From: an uncultured Duncaniella sp.
GTDB lineage: Bacteria; Bacteroidota; Bacteroidia; Bacteroidales; Muribaculaceae
Reading direction: 5' to 3'
NCBI GenBank assembly: GCA_910587165.1
Contig: CAJUKP010000002.1
Span: forward strand, 62,001-126,000
Length of the DNA stretch: 64,000 nt
Each line of letters starts with the position of its first letter. The first letter of the stretch is position 1. The position numbers and the translations under genes are program-made. This document shows, piece after piece, positions 42,141 to 50,780 of this stretch. The notes below the pieces were generated by a model, which made no database searches, was not told the DNA's origin, and worked only from the letters and a program-made list of their open reading frames with translations.

Positions 42141-43649
42141 ATGAATAAGATATTCCAGCTATGTTTCTGCCTGTTGCTCATGCTGTATCCATCAGTATTG
42201 GCTGCCAATGATTATCCCAAGAGAGAGCTCCGCGGTGTATGGGTGGCTACCGTATGGGGCATAGACTGGCCGTCGAAAACCGGTACGTCGCCATCGGTCA
42301 TCAGCCAACAGAAAGAGGAATTGAGATCGCTTCTCGACCGTTGCCGGAAGCTGAATCTGACAACCGTTTACTTTCAGGTAAGATCCATGGGCGATGTCAT
42401 GTATGAATCGGCCATAGAGCCTTGGAGTGGATTTGTCAGTGGCAGACGTGGTGTGTCGCCCGGATGGGATCCATTGGAGTTTATGGTGAAGGAGTGTCAT
42501 GCCCGCGGTCTGGAGTGCTATGCCTGGGTGAATCCGTTCAGATGGTCATCGGGGACTGATTATGATACCGCACATGATCGTAAATGGAAAAAACAGGGGT
42601 GGCTTTTGAAATGGGGGAAATATACCGTGTTCAACCCCGGATTGGAGGAGGTGCGAAACCATATTGTGGAAGTCTGCCGGGAGATAGTTACGGGATATGA
42701 TATTGACGGGCTTGTGTTTGATGATTACTTTTACCCCAACCGTATTCCTGAAAACAAGGACGCGGCTGACCACAATCTATACATACGTGAAGCTCCCTGG
42801 ATGAGTTTCGGAGACTGGAGACGTGCAAATATCCATAAGACAGTGGCCGATGTGAGTGCGATGATACGGGATACCCGGCCTGATGTCCGATTCGGTATAT
42901 CTCCGGCCGGAGTGGCAGGCAAACATGACACATCCGCCGCGAAGTGGGGGGCGGAGCATTGCGGCGTGAAGGCTGCCGACTGGCAATTCAGAGAGATCTA
43001 TTCCGATCCGCTCGGATGGCTTTACCAAGGGACGGTGGATTTCATATCGCCACAGCTCTACTGGGCCACAGGCCATGCCACGGCGCCTTTCGGTCCTCTT
43101 GCAAAATGGTGGAGCAACACAGCCAACCTATATGGGACACATTTTTATTCTTCTGTCACTCTCGAGCGTATCGACCAAGGTAGCAGGAGTGAGAATATCC
43201 GCGATCTCGGGCGTCAGATACTGACCAATCGCGAGGTGTCGATAGATGGGAATTTGGGCTTCGTGATCTACAGTGCAAAGTTTCTCCCCGCGGTGGAAAG
43301 AATGCTTGCCGAAGGTCCGTTTGCCTATCCGTCAATCACACCACAGCTTTTCCCTGCCAGAGAAACACCGCCTGCTCCGGACGGATTGAAACTCAAAGGT
43401 GGAATTCTAAGCTGGAAACCTGTGGCGCTTGGAGAAAGAGGGATCGTGAGATACACTGTGTATGAAGTGCCACGGAATGTGAGCTTGTCCGATGCCATGG
43501 CTGAAAATGGGGACGGGCTCTCCGGTGATTTTCTACTGGGTGTCACCTATGATACGGAATTCATGCTGCCGGCTAACGGACGAAACCGTTATGCTGTCTG
43601 CACTCTCGACGGATATTCAACTGAGAGCGCGCCTGTCTGGATCGAGTGA
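42141..43649 (+). CDS. Secreted family 10-like glycosyl hydrolase (GHL10/DUF187)
   Basis: 502-residue secreted enzyme of the GHL10 (YngK-like) family. Signal peptide 1-22, then PKRELRGVWVATVWGIDWPS, VYFQVRSMGDVMYES, CYAWVNPFRWSSG, DGLVFDDYFYP and FISPQLYW, which mark strands of a TIM barrel, and a C-terminal Fn3-like region (about 415-502). Related enzymes act on peptidoglycan or other glycans; substrate here unknown. ATG 42141 gives a clean signal peptide, whereas the upstream codons would include the promoter. Its last 33 bases overlap a small ORF on the other strand. Confidence 0.88.
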   Translation: MNKIFQLCFCLLLMLYPSVLAANDYPKRELRGVWVATVWGIDWPSKTGTSPSVISQQKEELRSLLDRCRKLNLTTVYFQVRSMGDVMYESAIEPWSGFVSGRRGVSPGWDPLEFMVKECHARGLECYAWVNPFRWSSGTDYDTAHDRKWKKQGWLLKWGKYTVFNPGLEEVRNHIVEVCREIVTGYDIDGLVFDDYFYPNRIPENKDAADHNLYIREAPWMSFGDWRRANIHKTVADVSAMIRDTRPDVRFGISPAGVAGKHDTSAAKWGAEHCGVKAADWQFREIYSDPLGWLYQGTVDFISPQLYWATGHATAPFGPLAKWWSNTANLYGTHFYSSVTLERIDQGSRSENIRDLGRQILTNREVSIDGNLGFVIYSAKFLPAVERMLAEGPFAYPSITPQLFPARETPPAPDGLKLKGGILSWKPVALGERGIVRYTVYEVPRNVSLSDAMAENGDGLSGDFLLGVTYDTEFMLPANGRNRYAVCTLDGYSTESAPVWIE

Positions 43650-43874
43650 TATGGCTGTGGATGCTCTGTCGGTAATTCCACGTTCTGTATCCTGATTTAC
43701 ATAGAAACGGATTATGGCATAGACCACATTCTGCATAGGAGTGAGTGTGGGCCCGGGATCCTGTCCTAAAATAAACTCCATGCTCAAGGCATTGGTGATA
43801 GGGCCGCGGTCGATGTTCGACAGTGAGTTGATGGTGTCAATAACTCTTGAAGTGATGATGATTGAAGGTCGCAT
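43617..43874 (-). CDS. Small conserved-looking hypothetical protein
   Basis: 85-residue frame with ordered composition: RPSIIITSRVIDTINSL, LTPMQNVVYAIIRFYVNQDTE and no Cys or stretches typical of shadow frames. I do not recognise the family. A TAAATTTG -7 element lies about 47 bases before the ATG, and the gene fills an otherwise empty 460-base gap between GHL10 and pycB, with its last 33 bases over the GHL10 end. It may bind nucleic acid or protein but there is no motif to say so. Confidence 0.5.
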   Translation of the reverse strand: MRPSIIITSRVIDTINSLSNIDRGPITNALSMEFILGQDPGPTLTPMQNVVYAIIRFYVNQDTERGITDRASTAISLDPDRRALS

Positions 43875-43920
43875 GATTGTCGGGATGATATTGTTATTGG
43901 AGTATTATTTGGTCACACTG

Positions 43921-43928
43921 CAAATTTA
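43921..43928 (-). promoter_or_regulatory. -7 element of the small ORF at 43617
   Basis: TAAATTTG on the minus strand; no -33 box at 19-21 bases. The remainder of 43929-44049 has no feature I can name. Confidence 0.4.
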
Positions 43929-44044
43929 TGACCGGACTTGTGCTTGATTCCGGCACCGGGATGTTAAAATAGCTGAAATTGAAAAAAGTATTTTACCGCG
44001 ACATGAGCATACGTATGAGTGCGTGAAAGGAGAAATATATATAA

Positions 44045-44088
44045 TGGAAAAGTCCCGGATATGCAGGGAAACAGCATACCCGGGACTT
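44045..44088 (-). terminator. Terminator of pycB
   Basis: 15-bp stem with one mismatch, 44050-44064 with 44074-44088 (outer AAGTCCCGG/CCGGGACTT), followed on the minus strand by TTCC. Confidence 0.7.
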
Positions 44089-44109
44089 GTTGTCTTTAGA
44101 AGAGGATGA

Positions 44110-46005
44110 TCAATCCATGAATTCAATGAGAGGAGCATCGGTGCCTACCACTTCTCCTACATTGACAAGCACACGTTTTACAACAGCGTCGCTTTCGGCC
44201 TCTACGTCATTCTCCATCTTCATGGCCTCGTAGGTGAGCAGAAGGTCTCCCTTCTTTACGGCCTGTCCGTCCTTTACATTGACGGCTATCACCTTTCCGC
44301 CCATAGGAGCTACGAGAGTGGGGCCGGTTATAGGATCCATCGGTTCTGCATCCTCCTCGACCACTTCGATCTCAGGCTGGGCTTCGGCTGCAAATTCTTC
44401 TGAACGGCGCTTGCGCAGGAATCCGTTGGCGACATTGGGCAGAAGCTCGAGCAGAAGGAACTCCTCGTTGTTTGAGGCGAGCTTTCTGCCACCCATATCG
44501 TCGAGAGATGGGTTCTCCGGCTTTTTGTATGAAGTCACATCATACGGTTTTTCAATAGCCGAACCGGTGATTTTCTCACGGAAAGCGGGGTCGATGGGTA
44601 CCGGGGTATGGCCATACTCGCCTTTCACGAGAGATATGAACTGATTGCTGGTGGTGGTATAGTCGGGTTTCCCGTTCTTACGGTCAAGGGCAACGAGTAC
44701 GGCCTGGCTGCCCACGATCTGGCTTGTCGGAGTCACAAGCGGTATCAGACCTGCATCACGGCGAACCATAGGGATGAGTTTCATCGCATCTTCGAGCAGA
44801 TCCTCGCTCTTGAGTTGTTTGAGCTGGGCCACCATATTGGAGTACATACCTCCCGGAACTTCTGCTGTCTTGACAAGCTCGTTGGGCTTTGGGAAATTGA
44901 AATGGGCCTCGATGCGGTGGCACATATCGAGCAGGCCTTCCTCGTCGCCGTTCTGGGCGAAACGGATGGCTGAATCGAAATATGCCGCGACATCGGCAGG
45001 CAGCTCATCCTTGAGAGGATCAAATTCAATGGGCATCTTGTCGCGGTTAAGGTCAAAATCGGCCAGTTCCTTGCGGGCGTTAAGAAGCTCCTTGCGGATG
45101 CGCCCGACAGCCTCCATGTTTGCCTCGATCTCCACTCCCATACGCTTACAGAAAATATATATAAGCTCAATTGCGGGAGCAGCCGATCCTCCGCCGAACC
45201 ACCAGATATTGGTATCGAGAATATCGACACCATTGATGATGGCCATAACCGCGGAAGCAAGTCCATAGCCGGGGGTGCAATGTGTGTGGAAATCCACGGG
45301 AACCTTCACTTCGCGTTTGAGAGCCGAAATGATTGAGGCGGCGCGTGAGGGATTGACCAGACCGGCCATATCCTTCAGTGTGATTATCTTTGCGCCGAGA
45401 GCCTCCATGGCTTTGGCTTTGCCCACGAAATAATCATCGGTGAAAATCTTTTCAGGCTCATTGTGCCCACTGAACATAGACTTCAGTTTCCCCATGAATC
45501 CGGAGGGTTTCTCCTCCTCTGTCTTCGGATCTACGGTGTAGCATACCGCGCCGTCGGCGATGCCGCCGAGAGAATTGATGAGACGAATCGACTCACGGAC
45601 ATTGTCGATGTCATTGAGCGCGTCGAAGATTCTCATGACGTTGAGGCCGTTGTCGATAGCTTCTTTGTAGAAACCTTCAAGTACGCTATTGGGATAAGGG
45701 ACATAGCCAAAAAGGTTACGTCCGCGTGATAGCGCTGAAAGGAGCGACTTGGGATGCTCGCTGCGCGAGTCCATGGCTTTTGAGATGATACGCAGACGAT
45801 CCCATGGCGATTCGTCAAGGTATCGCATCACAGAGTCGGGCACTGCTCCGCCCCATACTTCCATGATATAGAAGTTGGCGTCCTCATAATAGGGTAGAAG
45901 TCGGTCTATAGTGGCCTGGCTCATTCGCGTAGCGAAGAGAGACTGTTGGCCGTCACGCAACGTGAGGTCACGTATGCGGAGTTTAGGTCTGTTGATAGTT
46001 GCCAT
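44110..46005 (-). CDS. Pyruvate/oxaloacetate carboxyltransferase with biotinyl domain
   Basis: 631-residue protein combining the carboxyltransferase TIM barrel of pyruvate carboxylase B / oxaloacetate decarboxylase alpha with a C-terminal biotinyl domain. LRIRDLTLRDGQQSL and VDFHTHCTPGYG hold the metal and substrate ligands; the biotin-carrying motif EAMKMEND is in the last 40 residues. A low-complexity Glu-rich linker (EIEVVEEDAEPM) joins them. It either carboxylates pyruvate with a separate biotin carboxylase or drives a sodium-pumping decarboxylase; no partner lies nearby. ATG 46005 (MATINRPKL) is used. Single gene with own terminator. Confidence 0.92.
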   Translation of the reverse strand: MATINRPKLRIRDLTLRDGQQSLFATRMSQATIDRLLPYYEDANFYIMEVWGGAVPDSVMRYLDESPWDRLRIISKAMDSRSEHPKSLLSALSRGRNLFGYVPYPNSVLEGFYKEAIDNGLNVMRIFDALNDIDNVRESIRLINSLGGIADGAVCYTVDPKTEEEKPSGFMGKLKSMFSGHNEPEKIFTDDYFVGKAKAMEALGAKIITLKDMAGLVNPSRAASIISALKREVKVPVDFHTHCTPGYGLASAVMAIINGVDILDTNIWWFGGGSAAPAIELIYIFCKRMGVEIEANMEAVGRIRKELLNARKELADFDLNRDKMPIEFDPLKDELPADVAAYFDSAIRFAQNGDEEGLLDMCHRIEAHFNFPKPNELVKTAEVPGGMYSNMVAQLKQLKSEDLLEDAMKLIPMVRRDAGLIPLVTPTSQIVGSQAVLVALDRKNGKPDYTTTSNQFISLVKGEYGHTPVPIDPAFREKITGSAIEKPYDVTSYKKPENPSLDDMGGRKLASNNEEFLLLELLPNVANGFLRKRRSEEFAAEAQPEIEVVEEDAEPMDPITGPTLVAPMGGKVIAVNVKDGQAVKKGDLLLTYEAMKMENDVEAESDAVVKRVLVNVGEVVGTDAPLIEFMD

Positions 46006-46037
46006 TGTGAGTTTGATTTGTTCCTTTAAAATTCGCA

Positions 46038-46045
46038 CAAAGGTA
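46038..46045 (-). promoter_or_regulatory. -7 element of pycB-type gene
   Basis: TACCTTTG on the minus strand, 32 bases before the ATG at 46005; no clear -33 box. Confidence 0.55.
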
Positions 46046-46109
46046 CAAATTATTGATTAATTATGGAAAAATTTCTTTAAATAGCCGAAATGAGAGGTCT
46101 ATATATATG

Positions 46110-46748
46110 CTATAGATAGGGGTTTGATGCTTTCTCATTCCCGATTGTTGTCTCTGGCCCATGCCCGGGGAGAACTACCGTGGAATCCGGGAGGGAGAGA
46201 AGTCTTTCGGTGACAGATCTGACAAGCGTAGCATGATCGCCCCCCGGCAGATCGGTGCGTCCTATGGAGCCGCGGAAAAGTGCGTCGCCCGTTATCACAA
46301 AACCGGATTCCGGACAATGGAGCGCAACGCTGCCCGGTGAATGCCCGGGCACGGATATGACCTTTACGGGTTCTTTGCCGATCATTATGGTCTCGCCATC
46401 AGAGAGAGGGACGTCAAGACCATGATCGGGTGTCGACACGTGAAGATTAAACCTCCGCACGCTTTCCCGGAGGCTGCGTCCCAGAAAATCATCTTCCGGG
46501 TGGGCCTTTATGTCCAGTCCGTATTTTTCTTTTATGAATATATTACCGAATATATGATCGAGATGCATATGCGTGTTGAGCAGATGCACCGGATGCAAAC
46601 CGTTGCGTGTGATAAAGCCGGAAATGGCCTGCTCCTCCTCCGGCGAGATCATTCCGGGATCGACTATCGCGGCCTCGAGGCTTTCAGGATCCCAAAGCAC
46701 ATAGGTGTTGATCCCGAACATATTGAAAACAAATCTGCTTACTTTCAT
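46110..46748 (-). CDS. MBL-fold metallo-hydrolase (glyoxalase II-like)
   Basis: 212-residue metallo-beta-lactamase-fold hydrolase. The zinc motif THMHLDHIFG is at about 59-68, VPGHSPGSVALH and FVITGDALFRGSIGRTDLPGGD give the remaining ligands, and LPGHGPETTIG ends the fold. Length and motifs fit the hydroxyacylglutathione hydrolase-like branch seen in many Bacteroidetes; glutathione use is doubtful in this lineage, so the thioester substrate is unknown. It begins five bases after the rsmG stop, so the two are cotranscribed. Confidence 0.88.
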   Translation of the reverse strand: MKVSRFVFNMFGINTYVLWDPESLEAAIVDPGMISPEEEQAISGFITRNGLHPVHLLNTHMHLDHIFGNIFIKEKYGLDIKAHPEDDFLGRSLRESVRRFNLHVSTPDHGLDVPLSDGETIMIGKEPVKVISVPGHSPGSVALHCPESGFVITGDALFRGSIGRTDLPGGDHATLVRSVTERLLSLPDSTVVLPGHGPETTIGNEKASNPYL

Positions 46749-46752
46749 AAAA

Positions 46753-47373
46753 TCACATTTCTACATAAATCAGATCCTTTGTGGCGAAATATTCGTCAGC
46801 GAAATAATCGCTCAGAGGGACGTCTATTGTGGGCAGGTTAACTCTTCCGAGCTCTCCTCCGAGATCGCCACCTTTAAGACAGATGAGACCGTTCGGAAGA
46901 CGGTTGACTGACTTCGGCGCAATATTCCGTCGGATTAGGCGGACAAGCTCGTCAAGCTGCATCACTGCACGTGAAACAACAAAGTCGACCTTTAGTTTAC
47001 ACTCGCTGATGTCTCCGTGCTGGAATGTCACATTTTTCAGGCCTATCTCTTCGGCGATAGAAGATGCCACTTTTATTTTTTTGCCGATACGGTCGATGAG
47101 GTGGAACTTACACTCCGGCCATAGGATGGCGAGAGGAATGCCCGGGAAGCCCCCGCCGCATCCGAGGTCGATGAATGTGGTCCCGTCCACAGGGGTTATG
47201 AAGTGTGCTATCGCGAGAGAATGAAGTATGTGGTGCGGATATAAGTTGTCGATATCCTTACGGGAGATTACATTTATTTTTTCATTCCATTCGGGGTACA
47301 GCTCACCTATGCGGGTGAACTGGATTATCTGTGTCTCGGAAAGCGAGGGGAAATATTTCAGAAGTTCTTCCAT
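46753..47373 (-). CDS. rsmG: 16S rRNA m7G527 methyltransferase RsmG
   Basis: 206-residue SAM-dependent methylase that modifies G527 in 16S rRNA. The start MEELLKYFPSLSETQ (ATG 47373) is preferred to 47412, since it matches the usual beginning of the family. SAM-binding motif FIDLGCGGGFPGIPLAIL, then HLIDRIGKKIKVA and the FVVSRAVMQLDEL block. First gene of a two-gene unit with the MBL hydrolase; its -7 element is at 47429-47436. Confidence 0.94.
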   Translation of the reverse strand: MEELLKYFPSLSETQIIQFTRIGELYPEWNEKINVISRKDIDNLYPHHILHSLAIAHFITPVDGTTFIDLGCGGGFPGIPLAILWPECKFHLIDRIGKKIKVASSIAEEIGLKNVTFQHGDISECKLKVDFVVSRAVMQLDELVRLIRRNIAPKSVNRLPNGLICLKGGDLGGELGRVNLPTIDVPLSDYFADEYFATKDLIYVEM

Positions 47374-47428
47374 ATCGTTTTTAACATTTTTGCCGGTCCG
47401 GGCGTTTATCAAATATGTATAATGGATG

Positions 47429-47467
47429 CAAAATTAGCCTATAATTGGGATATTTTCGTTAATTTTG
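47429..47467. promoter_or_regulatory. Back-to-back -7 elements, rsmG (-) and cvfB (+)
   Basis: TAATTTTG on the minus strand at 47429-47436 and on the plus strand at 47460-47467, only 23 bases apart, so each promoter's upstream half overlaps the other. No -33 match on either side. Confidence 0.55.
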
Positions 47468-47486
47468 CACTTAAAATTAATAAACT

Positions 47487-48326
47487 ATGGTGAAATTAGG
47501 GAGATACAACATCCTCAAGGTTGTAAAGAACGTCGATTTCGGCGCATATCTCGATGGAGGAGAGGGGGTGGAGATTCTACTTCCCACACGCTATATATCA
47601 AAACCGCTCCATCCCGGAGAGGAGATTGAGGTGTTCATCTACCGTGACAACGAAGGCCGGCTCATAGCTACGACCGAGCATCCGTTTGCCCAGGTCGGGG
47701 AATTTGCCTTTCTGCAGGTTTCAGACGTCAATAAGCATGGAGCATTTCTTGACTGGGGCCTGATGAAGGAGTTGTTGGTTCCGTATAGCGAACAGCGTGT
47801 CAAGCTCGGGAGGGGAATGATCATCCCTGTCTACGTATATCTCGATGATGCTTCCAAGCGCATTGTGGCCTCGGCTAAAATAGAGAAATTCTTAGGAAAT
47901 CGTGTGCCTGCATACAAACGGGGCGACAAAGTGAAGGCCTTGGTGTTGAAAAGGACAGAACAGGGCTATAAAACCATTGTCGACGATCTCTTTTTCGGTA
48001 TGGTCTATGAAAACGAGCTCTACGAGCCTATGGAGATAGGGGAAACCGTGGATGCCTTTGTGAAACAGGTGCGTGATGACGGCAAAATAGACCTCGTGCT
48101 CCATGGCGGCAATGACGGGCGTATAGACTCTCTTGCCGCTGAGGTGATGAAGAGACTGCTTGATCAGCCGGACGGATTTCTGCCGCTGAATGACACATCG
48201 TCTCCCGAAGCGATCAGAGGGACGTTTCACTGTTCTAAGAAGGATTACAAGAAGGCTATAGGTTCGCTATACCGTGACCGGGCGATTTCCATAGAGGAAT
48301 ACGGAATAAGGCTCGTGAATAAATAG
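47487..48326 (+). CDS. cvfB: S1-like RNA-binding protein, CvfB/YitL family
   Basis: 279-residue cytosolic protein with tandem S1-like domains: residues 1-60 (LKVVKNVDFGAYLDGGEGVEILLP), 65-135 (LQVSDVNKHGAFLDWGLMKELLVP) and 150-215, and a winged-helix-like C-terminus (FHCSKKDYKKAIGSLYRDRAI). CvfB in Staphylococcus binds RNA and affects virulence gene output; in Bacteroidetes the role is unproven. The initiator follows the -7 element by 20 bases. It meets a convergent lipoprotein gene with only three bases between stops. Confidence 0.88.
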   Translation: MVKLGRYNILKVVKNVDFGAYLDGGEGVEILLPTRYISKPLHPGEEIEVFIYRDNEGRLIATTEHPFAQVGEFAFLQVSDVNKHGAFLDWGLMKELLVPYSEQRVKLGRGMIIPVYVYLDDASKRIVASAKIEKFLGNRVPAYKRGDKVKALVLKRTEQGYKTIVDDLFFGMVYENELYEPMEIGETVDAFVKQVRDDGKIDLVLHGGNDGRIDSLAAEVMKRLLDQPDGFLPLNDTSSPEAIRGTFHCSKKDYKKAIGSLYRDRAISIEEYGIRLVNK

Positions 48327-48329
48327 ACT

Positions 48330-48722
48330 TTATTCACCTACGGTATAGGATAATGTGATGGCATTTTCACGTTGTGTCTTCAACGAGAAAACGCCATTGC
48401 CTTTTTTAGTCTCTATAGACATTGTCGGAGCATCCATTCCGATTGAGAGATTGGATACCATCTTGGCCTGAAATCCGGCCAGGACCGGGCCGACCGTAAC
48501 CTGAAAATGCCCTTCGGGAAAAACATCTTTTACTTGCTTCTGATGACCATCGATCATTCGGTAGGATATGCTGATGGTGTCGGTGGGAAGTGGGGCGTAT
48601 GCGTTGTAACGCACATAATATTCCTCTAGCGCCGGATCCGGTTCGCTGCTTTTGTTGCAACCCGTCAGTATGGATGCTGAGATAATGGCAGCGGCAAGTG
48701 TGGCAAAAGATTTGCGATACAT
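48330..48722 (-). CDS. Small lipoprotein of unknown function
   Basis: 130-residue exported protein with a lipobox (ILTGC, Cys near 22) after a hydrophobic signal. The mature part is beta-rich, with YYVRYNAYAPLPTDTISISY and FQVTVGPVLAGFQAKM. I do not recognise a family. ATG at 48722 is used since it starts directly before the signal; the frame upstream runs into the ABC-F gene. It begins 13 bases after that gene's stop and is probably cotranscribed with it. Confidence 0.7.
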   Translation of the reverse strand: MYRKSFATLAAAIISASILTGCNKSSEPDPALEEYYVRYNAYAPLPTDTISISYRMIDGHQKQVKDVFPEGHFQVTVGPVLAGFQAKMVSNLSIGMDAPTMSIETKKGNGVFSLKTQRENAITLSYTVGE

Positions 48723-48735
48723 AGTGATGGCGTTT

Positions 48736-50676
48736 TTATGCGATTTCTTCAAATTCAATAGATGCAAGTTCCCATGATGACATGGCGTTTTCAAGATCCT
48801 TTGTGGCTTTGGCATGACGGTCGTAGATGTCGGAAGGGGGATTTCCCGCAGATATTATCTCTTCAATATCCGCGATCTCTTTCTCAAGACGGTTGACTTC
48901 CGCCTCGGCCTCCTCTACTTTTTTTCTTGCTTTTCTCACGAGTTTCTCATGCTCCTTCTGTTCGGCGTATGAGAGTTTGCGTGCGGTCGTCTGGTCGGTT
49001 GGTTTTTCCTCGGTTTTGGGTGTCTCTGTTTTTACGGGAGTATTGCGTTCGAGCTCGGTGAGAGATGCAAGTTTTTTCTTTTCGAGGAACTCATAAATGC
49101 CACCGAGACATTCTTTGACCTGCCCACCGCCGAATTCATAAACTTTCTCGACCAGGCCGTCAAGGAACTCGCGGTCATGGCTAACCACGATCACAGTGCC
49201 GTTGAATTCCTTTATAGCCGCTTTAAGGATATCCTTGGTTTTCATGTCAAGGTGGTTGGTGGGCTCGTCGAGGATGAGCAGATTGACAGGTTCAAGCAAC
49301 AGCCGGATCATGGCGAGTCGGGTTTTCTCGCCTCCTGACAATACTTTTACTTTCTTGTCGGAGGCTTCACCGCCAAACATGAATGCACCGAGAATGTCGC
49401 GGATTTTTGTGCGGATGTCGCCGACTGCCACCCGGTCTATAGTGTCAAATACCGTCAGTTCTCCGTCAAGAAGCTGGGCCTGATTCTGGGCAAAATAACC
49501 GATCTTTACATTATGGCCTATTTTCAGTGTCCCGGTGAAAGGGATCTCACCCATTATGCACTTTACGAGTGTGGATTTACCCTCTCCATTCTTCCCGACG
49601 AACGCCACCTTCTCACCGCGTTTGATCGTGAATGTGGCATGGTCGAACACCTGATGTGATCCATACGCTTTTCCCAATTCTTCAGCGATGACAGGATAGT
49701 CGCCTGATCGGGGAGCAGGGGGAAATTTCAGATTGAGATGCGATGTATCCACCTCGTCGACTTCGAGTCGCTCAATCTTTGCAAGTTGTTTTATGCGGCT
49801 TTGCACCTGCACGCTTTTTGTTGCCTTATACCTGAATCTCTCGATGAAATCCTCGGTATCCTTTATCATCTTTTGCTGATTCTGGTAAGCGCGCATCTGC
49901 TGTTCGAGACGCTCGGCACGAAGCGCTACATATTTTGAATAATTTACGGAGTAATCATATATTTTCCCAAGAGAAATCTCGATGGTGCGATTGGTCACAT
50001 TGTCGATGAATGCCCGGTCGTGACTGACAAGCACAACCGCGTTTGCCTTGGATACGAGAAAATTTTCAAGCCATTGTATCGACTCTATATCGAGATGGTT
50101 CGTAGGTTCGTCTAGAAGGAGCACATCGGGGCGGGTGAGAAGCAGCTTGGCAAGCTCAATACGCATACGCCATCCTCCGGAAAATTCAGCGGTCGGCCTG
50201 TTGAAATCATCGCGTGAGAATCCGAGTCCTGTCAAGGTCTTCTCCATTTCAGCTTCGCAATTGTCGGATTCCTCCATGGCTATGCGGTCGCTGAGATTTG
50301 TCATGGCTTCAATGAGATCCTGATATTCCTTGGATTCATAATCCGACCGCTCGGCCAGCTCGGACGTGAGCGTGTCAAGACGTGCGTGCATCTCCTTTAT
50401 ATGGCTGAAAGCTGTGCGGACCTCTTCGATCACGGTGGCCGTGTCGTTGATGGTCATGTGTTGCGGCAGATAGCCTATGGTTGTGTCGCGTGGCACTGAC
50501 ACGCTTCCGGATGTCGGCTTCTGGATGCCCGCAATAATTTTGAGCATGGTTGATTTTCCTGCTCCATTCTTGCCCACAAGGGCAATTTTGTCCTTGCGGT
50601 TTATTATATATGATATGTTGTCAAAAAGGCATTTTGCGCTGAACTCAACTTTCAGGCTGTTGATGGATATGCTCAT
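48736..50676 (-). CDS. ABC-F family ATPase (Uup/YdiF-like)
   Basis: 646-residue soluble protein with two ABC domains and no membrane helices, the plan of ABC-F translation factors that bind the ribosomal E-site. Walker A GKNGAGKST (about 36-44) and GKNGEGKST in the second domain; LLLDEPTNHLD and LILDEPTNHLD Walker B motifs; signatures FSGGWRMR and LSGGEKTR. A charged linker of about 80 residues lies between the domains, and the C-terminus (about 540-640) is a coiled coil as in Uup/YdiF. Full-consensus promoter at 50703-50734. Confidence 0.93.
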   Translation of the reverse strand: MSISINSLKVEFSAKCLFDNISYIINRKDKIALVGKNGAGKSTMLKIIAGIQKPTSGSVSVPRDTTIGYLPQHMTINDTATVIEEVRTAFSHIKEMHARLDTLTSELAERSDYESKEYQDLIEAMTNLSDRIAMEESDNCEAEMEKTLTGLGFSRDDFNRPTAEFSGGWRMRIELAKLLLTRPDVLLLDEPTNHLDIESIQWLENFLVSKANAVVLVSHDRAFIDNVTNRTIEISLGKIYDYSVNYSKYVALRAERLEQQMRAYQNQQKMIKDTEDFIERFRYKATKSVQVQSRIKQLAKIERLEVDEVDTSHLNLKFPPAPRSGDYPVIAEELGKAYGSHQVFDHATFTIKRGEKVAFVGKNGEGKSTLVKCIMGEIPFTGTLKIGHNVKIGYFAQNQAQLLDGELTVFDTIDRVAVGDIRTKIRDILGAFMFGGEASDKKVKVLSGGEKTRLAMIRLLLEPVNLLILDEPTNHLDMKTKDILKAAIKEFNGTVIVVSHDREFLDGLVEKVYEFGGGQVKECLGGIYEFLEKKKLASLTELERNTPVKTETPKTEEKPTDQTTARKLSYAEQKEHEKLVRKARKKVEEAEAEVNRLEKEIADIEEIISAGNPPSDIYDRHAKATKDLENAMSSWELASIEFEEIA

Positions 50677-50702
50677 AACGGTTCTTTTCGATTAAGCGAC
50701 TG

Positions 50703-50734
50703 CAAAGGTAGCTATAATCTCCCGTATGGGCAAA
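50703..50734 (-). promoter_or_regulatory. Consensus promoter of the ABC-F gene
   Basis: TTTG (50731-50734), exactly 20 bases, TACCTTTG (50703-50710) on the minus strand. Full match. Confidence 0.8.
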
Positions 50735-50780
50735 TTGGGGATTGCTTTGACCTTGACCTTGGTTGATATTATCTGTCCGG

